Shown: positions 44,895-54,000 of the stretch, piece after piece
How positions within the stretch are numbered: position 1 is the stretch's first letter
How the letters are laid out: every line of letters begins with the position of its first letter
Origin: Methanotrichaceae archaeon
Lineage (GTDB): Archaea; Halobacteriota; Methanosarcinia; Methanotrichales; Methanotrichaceae
Length of the DNA stretch: 64,000 nucleotides
NCBI GenBank assembly: GCA_013178225.1
Contig: JABLXE010000009.1
Span: forward strand, 62,001-126,000
Direction of reading: 5' to 3'
Notes under the pieces: model-generated
Databases searched by the model: none
What the model was told of the DNA's origin: nothing
What the model saw: the letters and a program-made list of their open reading frames with translations, nothing else
Made by a program: the position numbers and the translations under genes

Positions 44895-46229
44895 ATGGAA
44901 GTCAAGCTTGATCCCTGGGGCGCAGTTCACGTCGATGATTACTCAAAGCTTTTCCAGGAGTTCGGGATATCGAGCTTCGAGGAGATCCTGCCTTATATCG
45001 AACATCCGCATCCCTATATGAGACGCCGGATCATCTTCGGTCACAGGAACTACGACTCTGTTCTCAGAGCCATGCAGCAGCACAAGCCCTTCGCCGTCAT
45101 GAGCGGGTTCATGCCCTCGGGAAGGGCCCACTTCGGCCATCTGATGGTCATGAACGAGATCATCTGGCACCAGAGCCAGGGAGGAGACGCCTTTGCGGCC
45201 ATTGCCGATATGGAAGCGCATGCCGTTAGGGGCATCAGCTGGAGCAGATGCCGGGAAATGGGGATCAACGATTACATCCTGAGTCTGATCGCCCAGGGAT
45301 TCGAGCCCAGAGGCCACATTTACTTCCAGTCCGAGAACTACCCCATGAGAAACCTGGCCTTCGAGCTGGCGAGTTCTGCTAACTTCTCTGAGGTGTCAGC
45401 CATTTACGGATTCTCCGGCGAGACCAGCATCGCCCACATGGAGAGCGTGATGGCGCAAAGCGCCGACATCCTTCACCCCCAGCTGGAGCAGTACGGAGGC
45501 CCAAAACCGGTGGTAATCCCGGTGGGAGCCGACCAGGACCCGCACATCAAGCTCACCCGCGACCTGGCCTACAGGACCAGACGGTTCCTGGTCGAACGAA
45601 GGGAGGACTACATCAGCATCAGAGGAAAGGCCGCCAGCGAGGACTTGATGAAGGCGGCTGAAGAGGCCCTGCAAAAAACTGGCTATGGGGAGGTGAAGCG
45701 CTACGAGCAGCACATCGACGTCGTGGACGTCTCCGACAAGAATGCGCTGTACTCCGGCAGGATGGAAGAAGAGGTTGAAAGGCTGATAATAGGGGTGGAA
45801 ACGGAGCTTGGCGGCTTTGGCTTTATTCCGCCCGCATCCATCTATCACCGCTTCATGACCGGGCTTACCGGGGGAAAGATGTCCTCCTCCAAGCCCGAGA
45901 GCCACATCGCGCTCACCGAAGATCCGAAAGAGGCGGCCAGGAAGGTCATGCGCGCGATTACCGGCGGACGACAGAGCCTCTCCGAGCAGAAGAAACTGGG
46001 CGGCGAGCCCGAGAAATGCTCGGTTTATGAGTTCCTGCTATTTCATCTATCAGAGGATGATCGCGAATTAATCGAGCTGGACGAGGAATGCAGGAGCGGC
46101 AGACGGATGTGCGGAACCTGCAAAAAAGAAGTGGCCGAACGAATCGAGAGGTTCTTGCGGGAGCATCAGAGGGCACGAGAGGCGGCACGAGAGAGGCTGC
46201 CTGAGTTCGGCATAAAAGAGCCCGTCTAG
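44895..46229 (+). CDS. trpS: Tryptophanyl-tRNA synthetase
   Basis: Charges tRNA-Trp. About 444 residues from MEVKLDPWGAVHVDDYSKLF, the normal start of archaeal TrpRS (L-D-P-W). Class I signatures: PSGRAHFGHLM near 75 (HIGH-type) and GGKMSSSKPE near 327 (KMSKS-type). The earlier frame positions lie before the TATA box. The C-terminus has a Cys-rich RRMCGTCKKEVAERI segment. Divergent from the phosphoribosyltransferase gene. Confidence 0.93.
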   Translation: MEVKLDPWGAVHVDDYSKLFQEFGISSFEEILPYIEHPHPYMRRRIIFGHRNYDSVLRAMQQHKPFAVMSGFMPSGRAHFGHLMVMNEIIWHQSQGGDAFAAIADMEAHAVRGISWSRCREMGINDYILSLIAQGFEPRGHIYFQSENYPMRNLAFELASSANFSEVSAIYGFSGETSIAHMESVMAQSADILHPQLEQYGGPKPVVIPVGADQDPHIKLTRDLAYRTRRFLVERREDYISIRGKAASEDLMKAAEEALQKTGYGEVKRYEQHIDVVDVSDKNALYSGRMEEEVERLIIGVETELGGFGFIPPASIYHRFMTGLTGGKMSSSKPESHIALTEDPKEAARKVMRAITGGRQSLSEQKKLGGEPEKCSVYEFLLFHLSEDDRELIELDEECRSGRRMCGTCKKEVAERIERFLREHQRAREAARERLPEFGIKEPV

Positions 46230-46259
46230 GTATGGCCGGCATAGTGATCGGAAAATAAG

Positions 46260-46285
46260 AATCGGTGAATCAATCCGATTTTTTT
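46260..46285 (+). terminator. Hairpin plus T-run after trpS
   Basis: AATCGG and CCGATT pair across a 9-base loop (46260-46280), followed directly by a run of T to 46285. It lies 30 bases after trpS and overlaps the end of moaC, which comes from the other side. It looks like an end-of-transcript signal; archaeal termination depends mainly on the T-run. Confidence 0.45.
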
Positions 46286-46719
46286 ATCTTTTCAAGCACA
46301 GAAATGTTGCACATCTGAGTGTGAGGATAATTACCTGTCTCGTCTTTTTCCAGATATTTTACCATGTCCCAAATGTTTAGAAGAGCCGCAGCCACGCCTG
46401 TCAAGGCCTCCATCTCCACTCCGGTCTTTCCAACCGTGGTCACCGTGACACTGGCAGAGATCACATCCTGAACCACCTCAAAGACGACTTCAATCCCCGT
46501 AATTGGGATGGGGTGGCACATGGGAATCATTCGAGGAGTCTCCTTTGCCGCCAGTATTGCCGCCAGCCTGGCGGTGGTGAAGACATCGCCTTTCTTCACC
46601 GTCCCTGATTGGATGGCCTCAACTGTAGAGGACCTCAAGCGGATCGATCCAGAGGCTGTAGCCTCCCGGTAGACAGGAGGCTTATTTGTGATGTCCACCA
46701 TTCCGGTTCCCTTCGCCAT
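46270..46719 (-). CDS. moaC: Cyclic pyranopterin monophosphate synthase MoaC
   Basis: Second step of molybdopterin biosynthesis. 149 residues with the family motifs MVDITNKPPVYREATASG, MIPMCHPIPITGIEV near 71, and GKTGVEMEALTGVAAALLNIWDMVKYLEKD near 106. The active-site Lys and His regions are present. It follows the nnr gene by 4 bases, so the two are cotranscribed. Confidence 0.96.
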   Translation of the reverse strand: MAKGTGMVDITNKPPVYREATASGSIRLRSSTVEAIQSGTVKKGDVFTTARLAAILAAKETPRMIPMCHPIPITGIEVVFEVVQDVISASVTVTTVGKTGVEMEALTGVAAALLNIWDMVKYLEKDETGNYPHTQMCNISVLEKIKKSD

Positions 46720-46723
46720 CGGC

Positions 46724-48130
46724 TCACAACCTCATGGCCTCGGGAATCTTTTCCAGCAGATCAGTGGCCACCATGCCGAAATCCTTCTCCTTATAAACCA
46801 GGTCCCCGGCCCTGCCGTTGACAAACGCCGCCGCTACTGCCGCCCTCAAAGCCGGAACACGGGAATAAAACGAGGCCGTCACCCCCGCCAGGATGTCTCC
46901 GGTGCCGCCAACAGTCATTCCCGGGTTGCCGGTCAGGTTCCCCCTCACGACCTCACCATCGGTAATCAGGTCCACCCTTCCCTTGAGGAGGACTACCAGC
47001 CCGCGGGCCTTGGCAAAACCCTTGACTGGAGCTATGCGATCCTTGTATCCCTTTCCAATGGCCTCCGGAAGGCCGACCGAGCTGATCCTCTTGAACTCTC
47101 CCGCATGGGGGGTAACGATACCCTTCAAGGGCAGATCGGGCTGCAGGGCGTCGGCGTCGATTACAGTCTTGCCGCAAAGGGGAATTATCTCTGCCAGCGC
47201 CTCGACTGTTTCAGGATCGCGCCCGAGGCCCATGCCCATAACCACTACGTGATGCATTGGGATTAGCTGCTTCAATACCGTTAGGTCATCAAGGCATAGG
47301 TGATCACCGGAGAGTTCCCTCACTATCAGGTTGGGAGAAAAGCCGGCAATTATCTTGGACGCACTCTTGGGGGCAGCAACCGTCACTATATCTGCTCCGG
47401 CCCTCAAGGCCGCAGTGGCGGTCAGCGCAGGAGCACCTGTATAAGGTCCGCCGCCAATGACCAGGACCCGGCCGCTGTCACCTTTATGGCTATCTGCAGA
47501 TCTCTTGCCAACCAGCCACAAATCGCCAGGACCGACAAAGAACTCAGCGGCAGGAGGAATGCCGATATTAGCTACTTTAAATTGGCCTTCCATTCCGGTC
47601 TTTGGACGGTGAAAAGTCAAAGTCAGATCCGATCGAACCGCTAAATTCGTTCCCCAGCCGCTAGGAACATCAACCGATAGGACAGGCCTGTTACAGGTGT
47701 TGATGGCCTCAATGGCCGAGGCCTCCAATCCCCGAATCGGTCCCCTGACCCCCGTCCCGAAGATGCCATCGATGATGAGATCATAGTCCCCTAGATTCAT
47801 GTCCGCGACATCAGTTACCTCAACCAGGGCAAAACCCAGATATTTTAGAATCTGCCAGTTAGACCGGGCTTCTTCAGTGGATATGTCCCGGGATCTGCCC
47901 AGGAGAAAAACCGTAACGTCTAAACCGGCCAGATGTCTTGCCGCCACAAAGGCATCACCACCGTTGTTTCCCCGCCCGGCCACAATGGCAATCTTCCTGC
48001 CACGGGCCATGGATTTTGCCTCTGCTGCCAGAGCTGCACCTGCAATCTCCATGAGCTGCAATGGCAGAAGCCCAAAATATTGGCAATTCGTGTCCACGGC
48101 TCGCATCTCTTCCGCTGTGATCGGCAACAT
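46724..48130 (-). CDS. nnr: Bifunctional NAD(P)H-hydrate repair enzyme Nnr
   Basis: 468 residues with two domains. N-terminal epimerase NnrE (about 1-210) has VAGRGNNGGDAFVAARHL and DGIFGTGVRGPIRG. C-terminal dehydratase NnrD (about 225-468) has VLVIGGGPYTGAPALTATAALR, GMGLGRDPETVE, TPHAGEFKRI and the catalytic GGTGDILAGV. It repairs damaged NADH and NADPH hydrates using ADP or ATP. The fused form is common. It lies just upstream of moaC. Confidence 0.95.
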   Translation of the reverse strand: MLPITAEEMRAVDTNCQYFGLLPLQLMEIAGAALAAEAKSMARGRKIAIVAGRGNNGGDAFVAARHLAGLDVTVFLLGRSRDISTEEARSNWQILKYLGFALVEVTDVADMNLGDYDLIIDGIFGTGVRGPIRGLEASAIEAINTCNRPVLSVDVPSGWGTNLAVRSDLTLTFHRPKTGMEGQFKVANIGIPPAAEFFVGPGDLWLVGKRSADSHKGDSGRVLVIGGGPYTGAPALTATAALRAGADIVTVAAPKSASKIIAGFSPNLIVRELSGDHLCLDDLTVLKQLIPMHHVVVMGMGLGRDPETVEALAEIIPLCGKTVIDADALQPDLPLKGIVTPHAGEFKRISSVGLPEAIGKGYKDRIAPVKGFAKARGLVVLLKGRVDLITDGEVVRGNLTGNPGMTVGGTGDILAGVTASFYSRVPALRAAVAAAFVNGRAGDLVYKEKDFGMVATDLLEKIPEAMRL

Positions 48131-48365
48131 GAGACGAAGTTAGTGTGAGAACGGATAAGGTTCTCGGCCGAGAATCCGAGGATTGTATCTCTGATTCAAT
48201 TACTAATAATGTTTTAGTATCCCAGATTCACAATAACTTATTTACTATTAATAGAGAAAATAGCATTTACTCCTCATAAAAATCGATATTTAAAGCACTC
48301 AAGGAGGATAAGCCAATTCTGCTATTAACGCGGTAATTTGGCAATTAACTAAGGAGGCATGAAAA

Positions 48366-48744
48366 TTGAAGAGAATTGTAGTCGCTCTGGCGACATTTGT
48401 GGTCTTAGCCCTTGCCGGCCTTCAAGCAGCGACCGCCTGCTGTAACCCGGATATGCCGGTGCTCCCTGAAATAAGCTGTGCTATGCCAGAAATTCCGGTA
48501 GCTCCGATGGGCGTTTGCTGTCCGAATGAGCCGCTTCTCCCAGAGATGGATTGCGGTTTGCCAGAAATTCCGGTAGCTCCGATGGGCGTTTGCTGTCCGA
48601 ATGAGCCGCTTTCTCCCAGAGATGGATTGCGGTTTGCCAGAAATTCCGGTAGCTCCGATGGGCGTTTGCTGTCCGAATGAGCCGCTTCTCCCAGATATGC
48701 ATTGCGGCATGCCCGACATCCCCATAGTACCGGTGGGCTGCTAA
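48366..48744 (+). pseudogene. Secreted Cys/Pro-rich tandem-repeat protein with a one-base frameshift
   Basis: TTG start with AAGGAGG 8 bases before it. Signal peptide (IVVALATFVVLALAGLQAATA), then about three units of 25 residues, PEIPVAPMGVCCPNEPLLPEMDCGL. At 48610-48612 one extra T (CTTTC where the other copies have CTTC) shifts the frame and ends the reading early. Removing it restores the third copy and a final unit ending ...PIVPVGC at the stop 48742-48744, about 124 residues. High Cys and Pro content suggests a disulfide-linked surface protein. Confidence 0.75.
48485..48710 (+). repeat. 75-base tandem repeats
   Basis: Nearly identical copies beginning GCCAGAAATTCCGG start at 48485, 48560 and 48636 (75 and 76 bases apart), each coding for 25 residues; the third is slightly diverged at its end. 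The difference of one base is the inserted T. Such arrays are prone to slippage and to copy-number change. Confidence 0.85.
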
Positions 48745-48981
48745 GGCAAGGATGAAGCTGTAGCATCATTTTTTTAATACCTGTTTTAGAGCATTTTTAC
48801 TAACCCCAAATTTAGTCCTTGCCTTATAAGTGCTATTCAATTTAAAGCACAGCGATTTTGGAGCGGTTTTTAGGAAGCCTCTCTAGAATTGATTAATAGT
48901 TGATGCAACCAATATGAGTTAAAACAAAAATTTTAAAATTAAAAAATTTTAGAATAATTAAAGGGTTGAAGCTAAATATCG

Positions 48982-49560
48982 TTATTTTGTGCCGTGCTCA
49001 GTGGATTCGTTGAGATACCTCGATCTAATGCTGCTTAATTCCTCGTATGCAAGCTTGTAATGCTCCAAACTTTGGTTGTGGCTGATTTTAGTTCCATTGA
49101 GGTATCGCTGGTTATCGGTCTCGAACAATTTAGAGATGTTCCACAGGAATAGTCTTAGATTGAGCAACGCCAGGAGAGTGTTATTATAGGCACTTTCATA
49201 TAGCTCCGGTGGTCTGTTCGCCTCAACCTTAGATGCAGTATATGACGTCAATATTAGCGTGGACGTGGAACTATCCAGAGCATCTCTGCTCGAGATGGAT
49301 TTATTCACATAATCCTTCAGGATGCGCTCTGAAAAGTTGTAGTCCTCGGCATATTCAGCCAACGAGATGTATAAGAAATTGCCGTAAGTGAAATTGGCAT
49401 CCACATCGCTTACCCGTCCTGGATCTGTCGCAATATTCCCTTTAGTAGAAGTGGATTCAATATTTGCAGCAAATGAAGAGATGGTCATGGCTACCATGGC
49501 CAATATTGCTAGCAGCATAACCGATGAAGCACCAAGTGGTTTCATGCAAATAACGCTCAC
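48982..49560 (-). CDS. Secreted protein, unknown; last gene of the five-gene operon
   Basis: 192 residues with a signal peptide (MLLAILAMVAMTISSFAA). The mature part is helical with several Asn-glycosylation-like N-x-S/T sites and no Cys. No family recognised. The GTG start overlaps the preceding gene's TGA by 4 bases (GTGA), so it is coupled to it; ATG 49545 is the alternative. Codon use is more AT-rich than in the flanking housekeeping genes. Confidence 0.65.
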   Translation of the reverse strand: MSVICMKPLGASSVMLLAILAMVAMTISSFAANIESTSTKGNIATDPGRVSDVDANFTYGNFLYISLAEYAEDYNFSERILKDYVNKSISSRDALDSSTSTLILTSYTASKVEANRPPELYESAYNNTLLALLNLRLFLWNISKLFETDNQRYLNGTKISHNQSLEHYKLAYEELSSIRSRYLNESTEHGTK

Positions 49561-50477
49561 ATTTTAATATATGATGCGGGATTGTGCGCATCAAAAATAC
49601 ATTCAATGTCCCAACAGTAAGGCTCTTTCACAAATAGCGTATCACCTGCACAGCAGCCCAACCCGAATTCGAGGCTGGTCAGATTGAAGCGGCTCCGTCT
49701 CGATATCGTTCGATCGATCTTGAAGCTGCCAATATAAACCTCATCCGATAGTCGGTCGCTCGACCTATATCCAAGCCGTGAATACTTATCGGATATCGAC
49801 AGGACACGGAATGCGGTGGCAGAATTCTTCATCTCCCTTTCATCAACCTGGCCTGGAGCTATATTGACCCGAACAATGGCATTGGAATACACGCCTGCGT
49901 ATCTGACCGCCTTGGACAAGTTGGTAGCGTAATAGTTAGTACATATTGAATCTTCATCACTTTTATAATTGTTTCTGCTATAGATCCCCTCTCCAACATA
50001 GGCTGTATCGTCTTCATAGCGCAGCATGATGGGCAGGCTTTCGTTTATTTCCACATAATAATGCTCTTGGGGCTGCGTTGTAGGTAAGTCAACAAAGTCA
50101 TCCTCGACCGTGGTATTGTTCAGGGGTCCAGCATCATATTCTTCATTAATATAAATCCAATTGAATTTGGCTGTTAGATTAACTATATTTTTATTGGCCA
50201 TCCTACCTTCTTTGGTATAGGTATTCTCTTTGAGCCCTACACCACCAAATCCCGGCATATTGACATACTTTGAAGAATTTCCTTTTCCAGAGCAGTCACT
50301 ATCAGCCGTGAAAGTCATTACCTGAGTGGTTTGACTTCGCCCCCATTGGGTCCCGTCCATATCCACGTAAATGTTGTAGCCCACTTTCGCTTCACATGAA
50401 GAACTTAAAATAATAATTAAAATAAACAAGGATATTGCGGAGCTGCGCAATATCCCGATCCCTCCCAGTTGCACCAT
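49557..50477 (-). CDS. Secreted protein with Cys-rich C-terminus, unknown
   Basis: 306 residues. Signal peptide at about 1-29 (AISLFILIIILSSSCEA). Contains VDMDGTQWGRSQ, GDYF-like Tyr-rich strands and a C-terminal LEFGLGCCAGDTLFVKEPYCWDIECIFD with several Cys. No family recognised. It is 18 bases after the 383-residue protein gene and overlaps the next gene, so it sits within the operon. Confidence 0.65.
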   Translation of the reverse strand: MVQLGGIGILRSSAISLFILIIILSSSCEAKVGYNIYVDMDGTQWGRSQTTQVMTFTADSDCSGKGNSSKYVNMPGFGGVGLKENTYTKEGRMANKNIVNLTAKFNWIYINEEYDAGPLNNTTVEDDFVDLPTTQPQEHYYVEINESLPIMLRYEDDTAYVGEGIYSRNNYKSDEDSICTNYYATNLSKAVRYAGVYSNAIVRVNIAPGQVDEREMKNSATAFRVLSISDKYSRLGYRSSDRLSDEVYIGSFKIDRTISRRSRFNLTSLEFGLGCCAGDTLFVKEPYCWDIECIFDAHNPASYIKM

Positions 50478-50495
50478 CTCATCCGACCTCTCGAA

Positions 50496-51647
50496 TTATC
50501 TAGTAATCTCATAATACATATATAACATTTTTGGATTATCTCCATATCCGAGAGGAGTCAGGTGACTTGGACCGGCGACGTTATCTGAGAGACCATCTGC
50601 TTTGCCTTCTATCGCAAAATCGATATCCCTGTTGCCGTTCACTGCCTGGATTACGATCAAATCGTTAGCTGTACTTTCATCACTGTTTACTAATGTATTC
50701 CAAATATATTGTACCGGCTCGTCAGGACGGTTTCCGTAAGCATCGTATCCCGTCTCTAGCCAGGCATTTGTGATACAGTTTACGCCGCTGTGCCGCATTT
50801 GAATCATCTGTGTGAAATCGCTGTATTCGTCTTGGGTAACGGTTCCCTGGCCGCTAGATCGCAGCTTATCCGCTGCATTATTGATCGTCGCTTGATATCT
50901 GCTCGAATCGGTTTCAATCCATTCGAGCACTGAAGCATGTTGGTTGTAATATTCTGCAGTGCTTGCTCCCTGTTCGAAGGCATAGGTGACATCCGTCTTG
51001 GGAGCGGTTCCCAGACCAGTGTTGAAGCTCTTCTCTGCATGAATTGTCGTTTCCGCATCAGTTGTTAGGGATGTGCCAAACGGACCATCTACAGATCGGA
51101 CGACTATGTTATCGGCCAGATGGCCTAGCCCATCCAGCAAGTCAGCAGTTGCGCTACCTTGCAGGGCATTGGTGACAATTTTCGCGCTGTTAACATATTC
51201 AACGCTATCAACAACTACATCTTCGTCCACGGATCCGCCATTGGTAAAGTATCGCGCATTAGTTGAGCCATCGGAGAGGCTATGATCTATCGTAATATAG
51301 TCGCTGGCTCTGAATCCGGTAGCTAGACTCTGTCCGTAATTGAATTCTTTTTCCACCTCGGCATTAAGTTGCGAACCGAAGGTGCTTCCCTCTCCATGAG
51401 CCATAATGCGGCTCGAAAAGATGCCTTTCTTGCCAACATCTGACAATGACGCATCGGCGCTGGCGAAGAGGGAGTCCTGGTAAATGCTGACCTGATTTGC
51501 ATAATCGACGTTTTGAAGATCAATGCCCTCGGAGATATCTCCACCTTCCGTATAATAAGCATGAGATATTCTAATATCTCCTGCAGCTATGCTCACCACG
51601 AAAAGGGAGGCAAATAAGACCAGAAGCCGCCTAGCGTTGACGGACAT
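50496..51647 (-). CDS. Secreted protein with three ~100-residue tandem repeats
   Basis: 383 residues. Signal peptide ends near AAG. Residues 30-130, 131-230 and 231-330 are tandem repeats: their starts read AYYTEGGDISE, ARYFTNGGSVD and AEYYNQHASVL, and each continues with a D..Y.N/Q..I segment at about +20. The repeats are Asp/Ser/Thr-rich, typical of beta-rich extracellular proteins. The last 60 residues differ. It begins one base after the stop of the previous gene. Confidence 0.7.
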   Translation of the reverse strand: MSVNARRLLVLFASLFVVSIAAGDIRISHAYYTEGGDISEGIDLQNVDYANQVSIYQDSLFASADASLSDVGKKGIFSSRIMAHGEGSTFGSQLNAEVEKEFNYGQSLATGFRASDYITIDHSLSDGSTNARYFTNGGSVDEDVVVDSVEYVNSAKIVTNALQGSATADLLDGLGHLADNIVVRSVDGPFGTSLTTDAETTIHAEKSFNTGLGTAPKTDVTYAFEQGASTAEYYNQHASVLEWIETDSSRYQATINNAADKLRSSGQGTVTQDEYSDFTQMIQMRHSGVNCITNAWLETGYDAYGNRPDEPVQYIWNTLVNSDESTANDLIVIQAVNGNRDIDFAIEGKADGLSDNVAGPSHLTPLGYGDNPKMLYMYYEITR

Positions 51648-51648
51648 T

Positions 51649-52275
51649 TCAACTACCTCCTATTATAATAGTCTCTTCTTCACCCCAATTGCATCTCACG
51701 CCGAGGTCTTCATTGCTCTCTGAGAAATCCATCTTGCAGCCAGTAGAAAAGCCGATCCCATTGTCGTCACAATAATTGCTCAGCTCTTCTAGATCCTGAT
51801 CAGGCAATAACTCCAGCAACGAGCCGATCTCGAAGCTATCAAGGTCCAGATCATCGGGGAACTGCAGAGACGTTTTCCATTCAACATCAGGAGAGCCAAG
51901 TTTGTTGGCGCTAATGGCAATGGTCCCGTCATGATTCAAGACTATATTGGAATTATTCGGCAGAGTCAGAACATTGGTAATCTCCAAACCGGTGGTGTAA
52001 AGCGTACCGCTCTCGTCCACAAGAGTAAGAAATGCGGAACTGGTCATTGATACAGAAAGAACATCAGTAGCAGCGATCTTTGCATCGTAAACCTTAGTTA
52101 TGCCTGAATCATCAATTCCTAGATACTTCGTCATATCTGAGTAGACGGTTAAGTCATCTCCACCATCTACAAGAGCCGTCAAATCATCATTAGTTTTCCA
52201 TTGATCAATGCCAGCTACGCCGGATCCACAGCACAAGATGAATGCGACTCCCACCAATAGTGCAATTTCCTTCAT
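51649..52275 (-). CDS. Secreted acidic protein, unknown
   Basis: 208 residues from ATG 52275, with GGAGGAAAT just before it. Signal peptide MKEIALLVGVAFILCCGSGVAG. The mature protein is acidic, with repeating LTxxD and D-rich strands, and ends with four Cys-containing segments (YCDDNGIGFSTGCKMDF...RCNWG). No family recognised. It is the second gene of the operon, 70 bases after the curlin-like gene. Confidence 0.65.
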   Translation of the reverse strand: MKEIALLVGVAFILCCGSGVAGIDQWKTNDDLTALVDGGDDLTVYSDMTKYLGIDDSGITKVYDAKIAATDVLSVSMTSSAFLTLVDESGTLYTTGLEITNVLTLPNNSNIVLNHDGTIAISANKLGSPDVEWKTSLQFPDDLDLDSFEIGSLLELLPDQDLEELSNYCDDNGIGFSTGCKMDFSESNEDLGVRCNWGEEETIIIGGS

Positions 52276-52345
52276 ATTTCCTCCAAATTTGTAAACATTT
52301 CCTGGGGAAAATCCCACCTAATCATCAATCCCGTCCTTGATAGCC

Positions 52346-53275
52346 TCACAGATCGGTGACTGAAGAGGACTCCTGGTAGATAGTGCCATCAGTAAGCTCG
52401 TTTCCGTTTCCATTCAGTGAAATATCATAAGATGCAGAATTTCCGTTGCCCAGTATTGATGTCGATTCTGCAATATACTGGATCTGAGTTGCATTCGCAG
52501 TCAGGCAATTCCGATTAGCCGTCATCATCGACGATTGTGAGACGTCATTTTGGTTGCCGGTAACAGAAGAAATCTCATCGACCACCTGTTTCATCCTTGA
52601 ATCAACGAGTGAGTTATCTTCGGCAATCTGATCAATTTCCTGGCAAATGTTGTTTTCGCTACCCAATGTGCCGGCATCTTCGTAGGCTTGCTGCCAAACT
52701 TGCGAACCGGTAAGGCGGTTATATGCAGAATCTTGACCAATGCGCTGTTCAACCGTGTTGTCGTTTCCCACCAAGCAAGTGGCTTTGATCAGAGAGAACT
52801 GAATAAGATCGCTCATTGACAATGCGTTATTATACGAACCTGCAAAAGTGCTCTGAGATATTTTATTATTGTTCCCTGCTACCTCAGCCTTTTGTGTTGC
52901 TTCCTGAGCCAGCCCGGACATGATTAGACAATTCCTGTAGGCCTCCATCATCAGCTCTTGCTCCACATGATTGCCGTTGCCGGTAGCATTTCCAACCATT
53001 ACGCCAACTTGAATGATGCTTGATGGTGCATCCTCCGTTCCCACTAAGTCGTTGTCATTGGCGTACAAACCAGCTACTTGTCCAACATAATTGTTGTTAC
53101 CATCAACAAAGGCAACTGCATCAGTTACCTGAGCGATGAAGACGTCCCCGGTAATTGTATTACCCTCTGCTTCTTGATGTATCTCAACATAGACTTGATT
53201 GCCGTTACCTGTTGCTGATGCTGAGGATATCAAAATCATCAGGCCTACAGCTATCATCGCTAATCGATCATTCAT
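52346..53275 (-). CDS. Secreted curlin-like repeat protein, amyloid candidate
   Basis: 309 residues with a signal peptide (IAVGLMILISSASA). A GNxNxV/IxQ motif recurs at residues 23, 59, 99, 134, 170, 205, 240 and 276, that is, every 35-36 residues (one gap of 40), with a weaker N-x-L half-unit between. The Gln/Asn/Gly ladder resembles the curlin (CsgA) and other beta-solenoid amyloid repeats. First gene of a five-gene minus-strand operon of secreted proteins. Export, assembly and polymer state are inference. It could also be an ordinary beta-solenoid adhesin. Confidence 0.75.
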   Translation of the reverse strand: MNDRLAMIAVGLMILISSASATGNGNQVYVEIHQEAEGNTITGDVFIAQVTDAVAFVDGNNNYVGQVAGLYANDNDLVGTEDAPSSIIQVGVMVGNATGNGNHVEQELMMEAYRNCLIMSGLAQEATQKAEVAGNNNKISQSTFAGSYNNALSMSDLIQFSLIKATCLVGNDNTVEQRIGQDSAYNRLTGSQVWQQAYEDAGTLGSENNICQEIDQIAEDNSLVDSRMKQVVDEISSVTGNQNDVSQSSMMTANRNCLTANATQIQYIAESTSILGNGNSASYDISLNGNGNELTDGTIYQESSSVTDL

Positions 53276-53751
53276 AATTTGCCTCCTATTGGCTTCCCCC
53301 AGTAGAGATAACAGACCAAGCTCTTTAGTAATGTCAGAATTAATTTGCTCTGATATCTAATAAAAGGTTATGAAGAAGAATTCAGAAAACAATGTCAAGA
53401 ATGAGCTTAAGTATTTTAAGTTTGAACTGCAATTGCGGAGCATACATTCTAATGTTAATGATGGTGGCTCCAATGATCGAAACTTGAGATGGATTATACG
53501 CTTAATGATATCGGCAAATGAATTTTTGAAATATATCAAATTGCCAGAATACGGCGCGGATCAATTTGTTCATTGAGATAATGGTATCTAAATATTTTAT
53601 CCGGTTGTTTCTGATCATACATTCGATAAACTTTTATCGGTTGATAGATCTAATGAATATTGCTGAGTTTGTACAGGTAGTGCCTGATTGCAGCATTTGC
53701 CATTTGGCAAACAGAACGTTATGATCAAAATTTAAAAATGGAGCAGGGATT
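53276..53751. other. AT-rich divergent spacer between the secreted operon and the first winged-helix gene
   Basis: 476 bases. A 68-codon frame at 53370-53576 has no ribosome site and no family match; I do not call it. Two perfect hairpins, CGATAA-ACTT-TTATCG near 53625 and TTTGCC-ATTT-GGCAAA near 53695, lie close to the regulator gene. They may be binding sites or transcript ends. The operon promoter probably lies in the right part of 53276-53400. Confidence 0.5.
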
Positions 53752-54000
53752 ATGAAAAGAAGTAGGCACATGATAATCTCAGAAATCTTGAATATATGTT
53801 CAAATGGTGCGAGTAAGACCAAAATAGTATACCAAGCGAATCTAAATTTCAGGACGGTCAATCCATATATAGATCTTCTCATGAAGAACGATCTAATAAC
53901 GGTTAAGCAAGGATCGACTTTAATATACGAAACGACCGATAGAGGTCTTGTGCTTTTGGAAAACTTTAAGCAGATCAATAATGAGCTTACTGGAATCTGA
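53752..54000 (+). CDS. Small winged-helix regulator, copy 1
   Basis: 82 residues. MKRSRHMIISEILNICSNGASKTKIVYQANLNFRTVNPYIDLL is a typical archaeal one-domain winged helix (COG3432-like). The TVNPYID segment is the recognition helix and ITVKQGSTLIYETTDRGLVLL the wing. Paralogue of the gene at 54308. Its place beside the secreted operon suggests a link, not shown. Confidence 0.8.
   Translation: MKRSRHMIISEILNICSNGASKTKIVYQANLNFRTVNPYIDLLMKNDLITVKQGSTLIYETTDRGLVLLENFKQINNELTGI

Noticed and set aside
53370-53576. 68-codon open frame on the plus strand
   Set aside because: No ribosome site, AT-rich low-complexity composition and no family resemblance.
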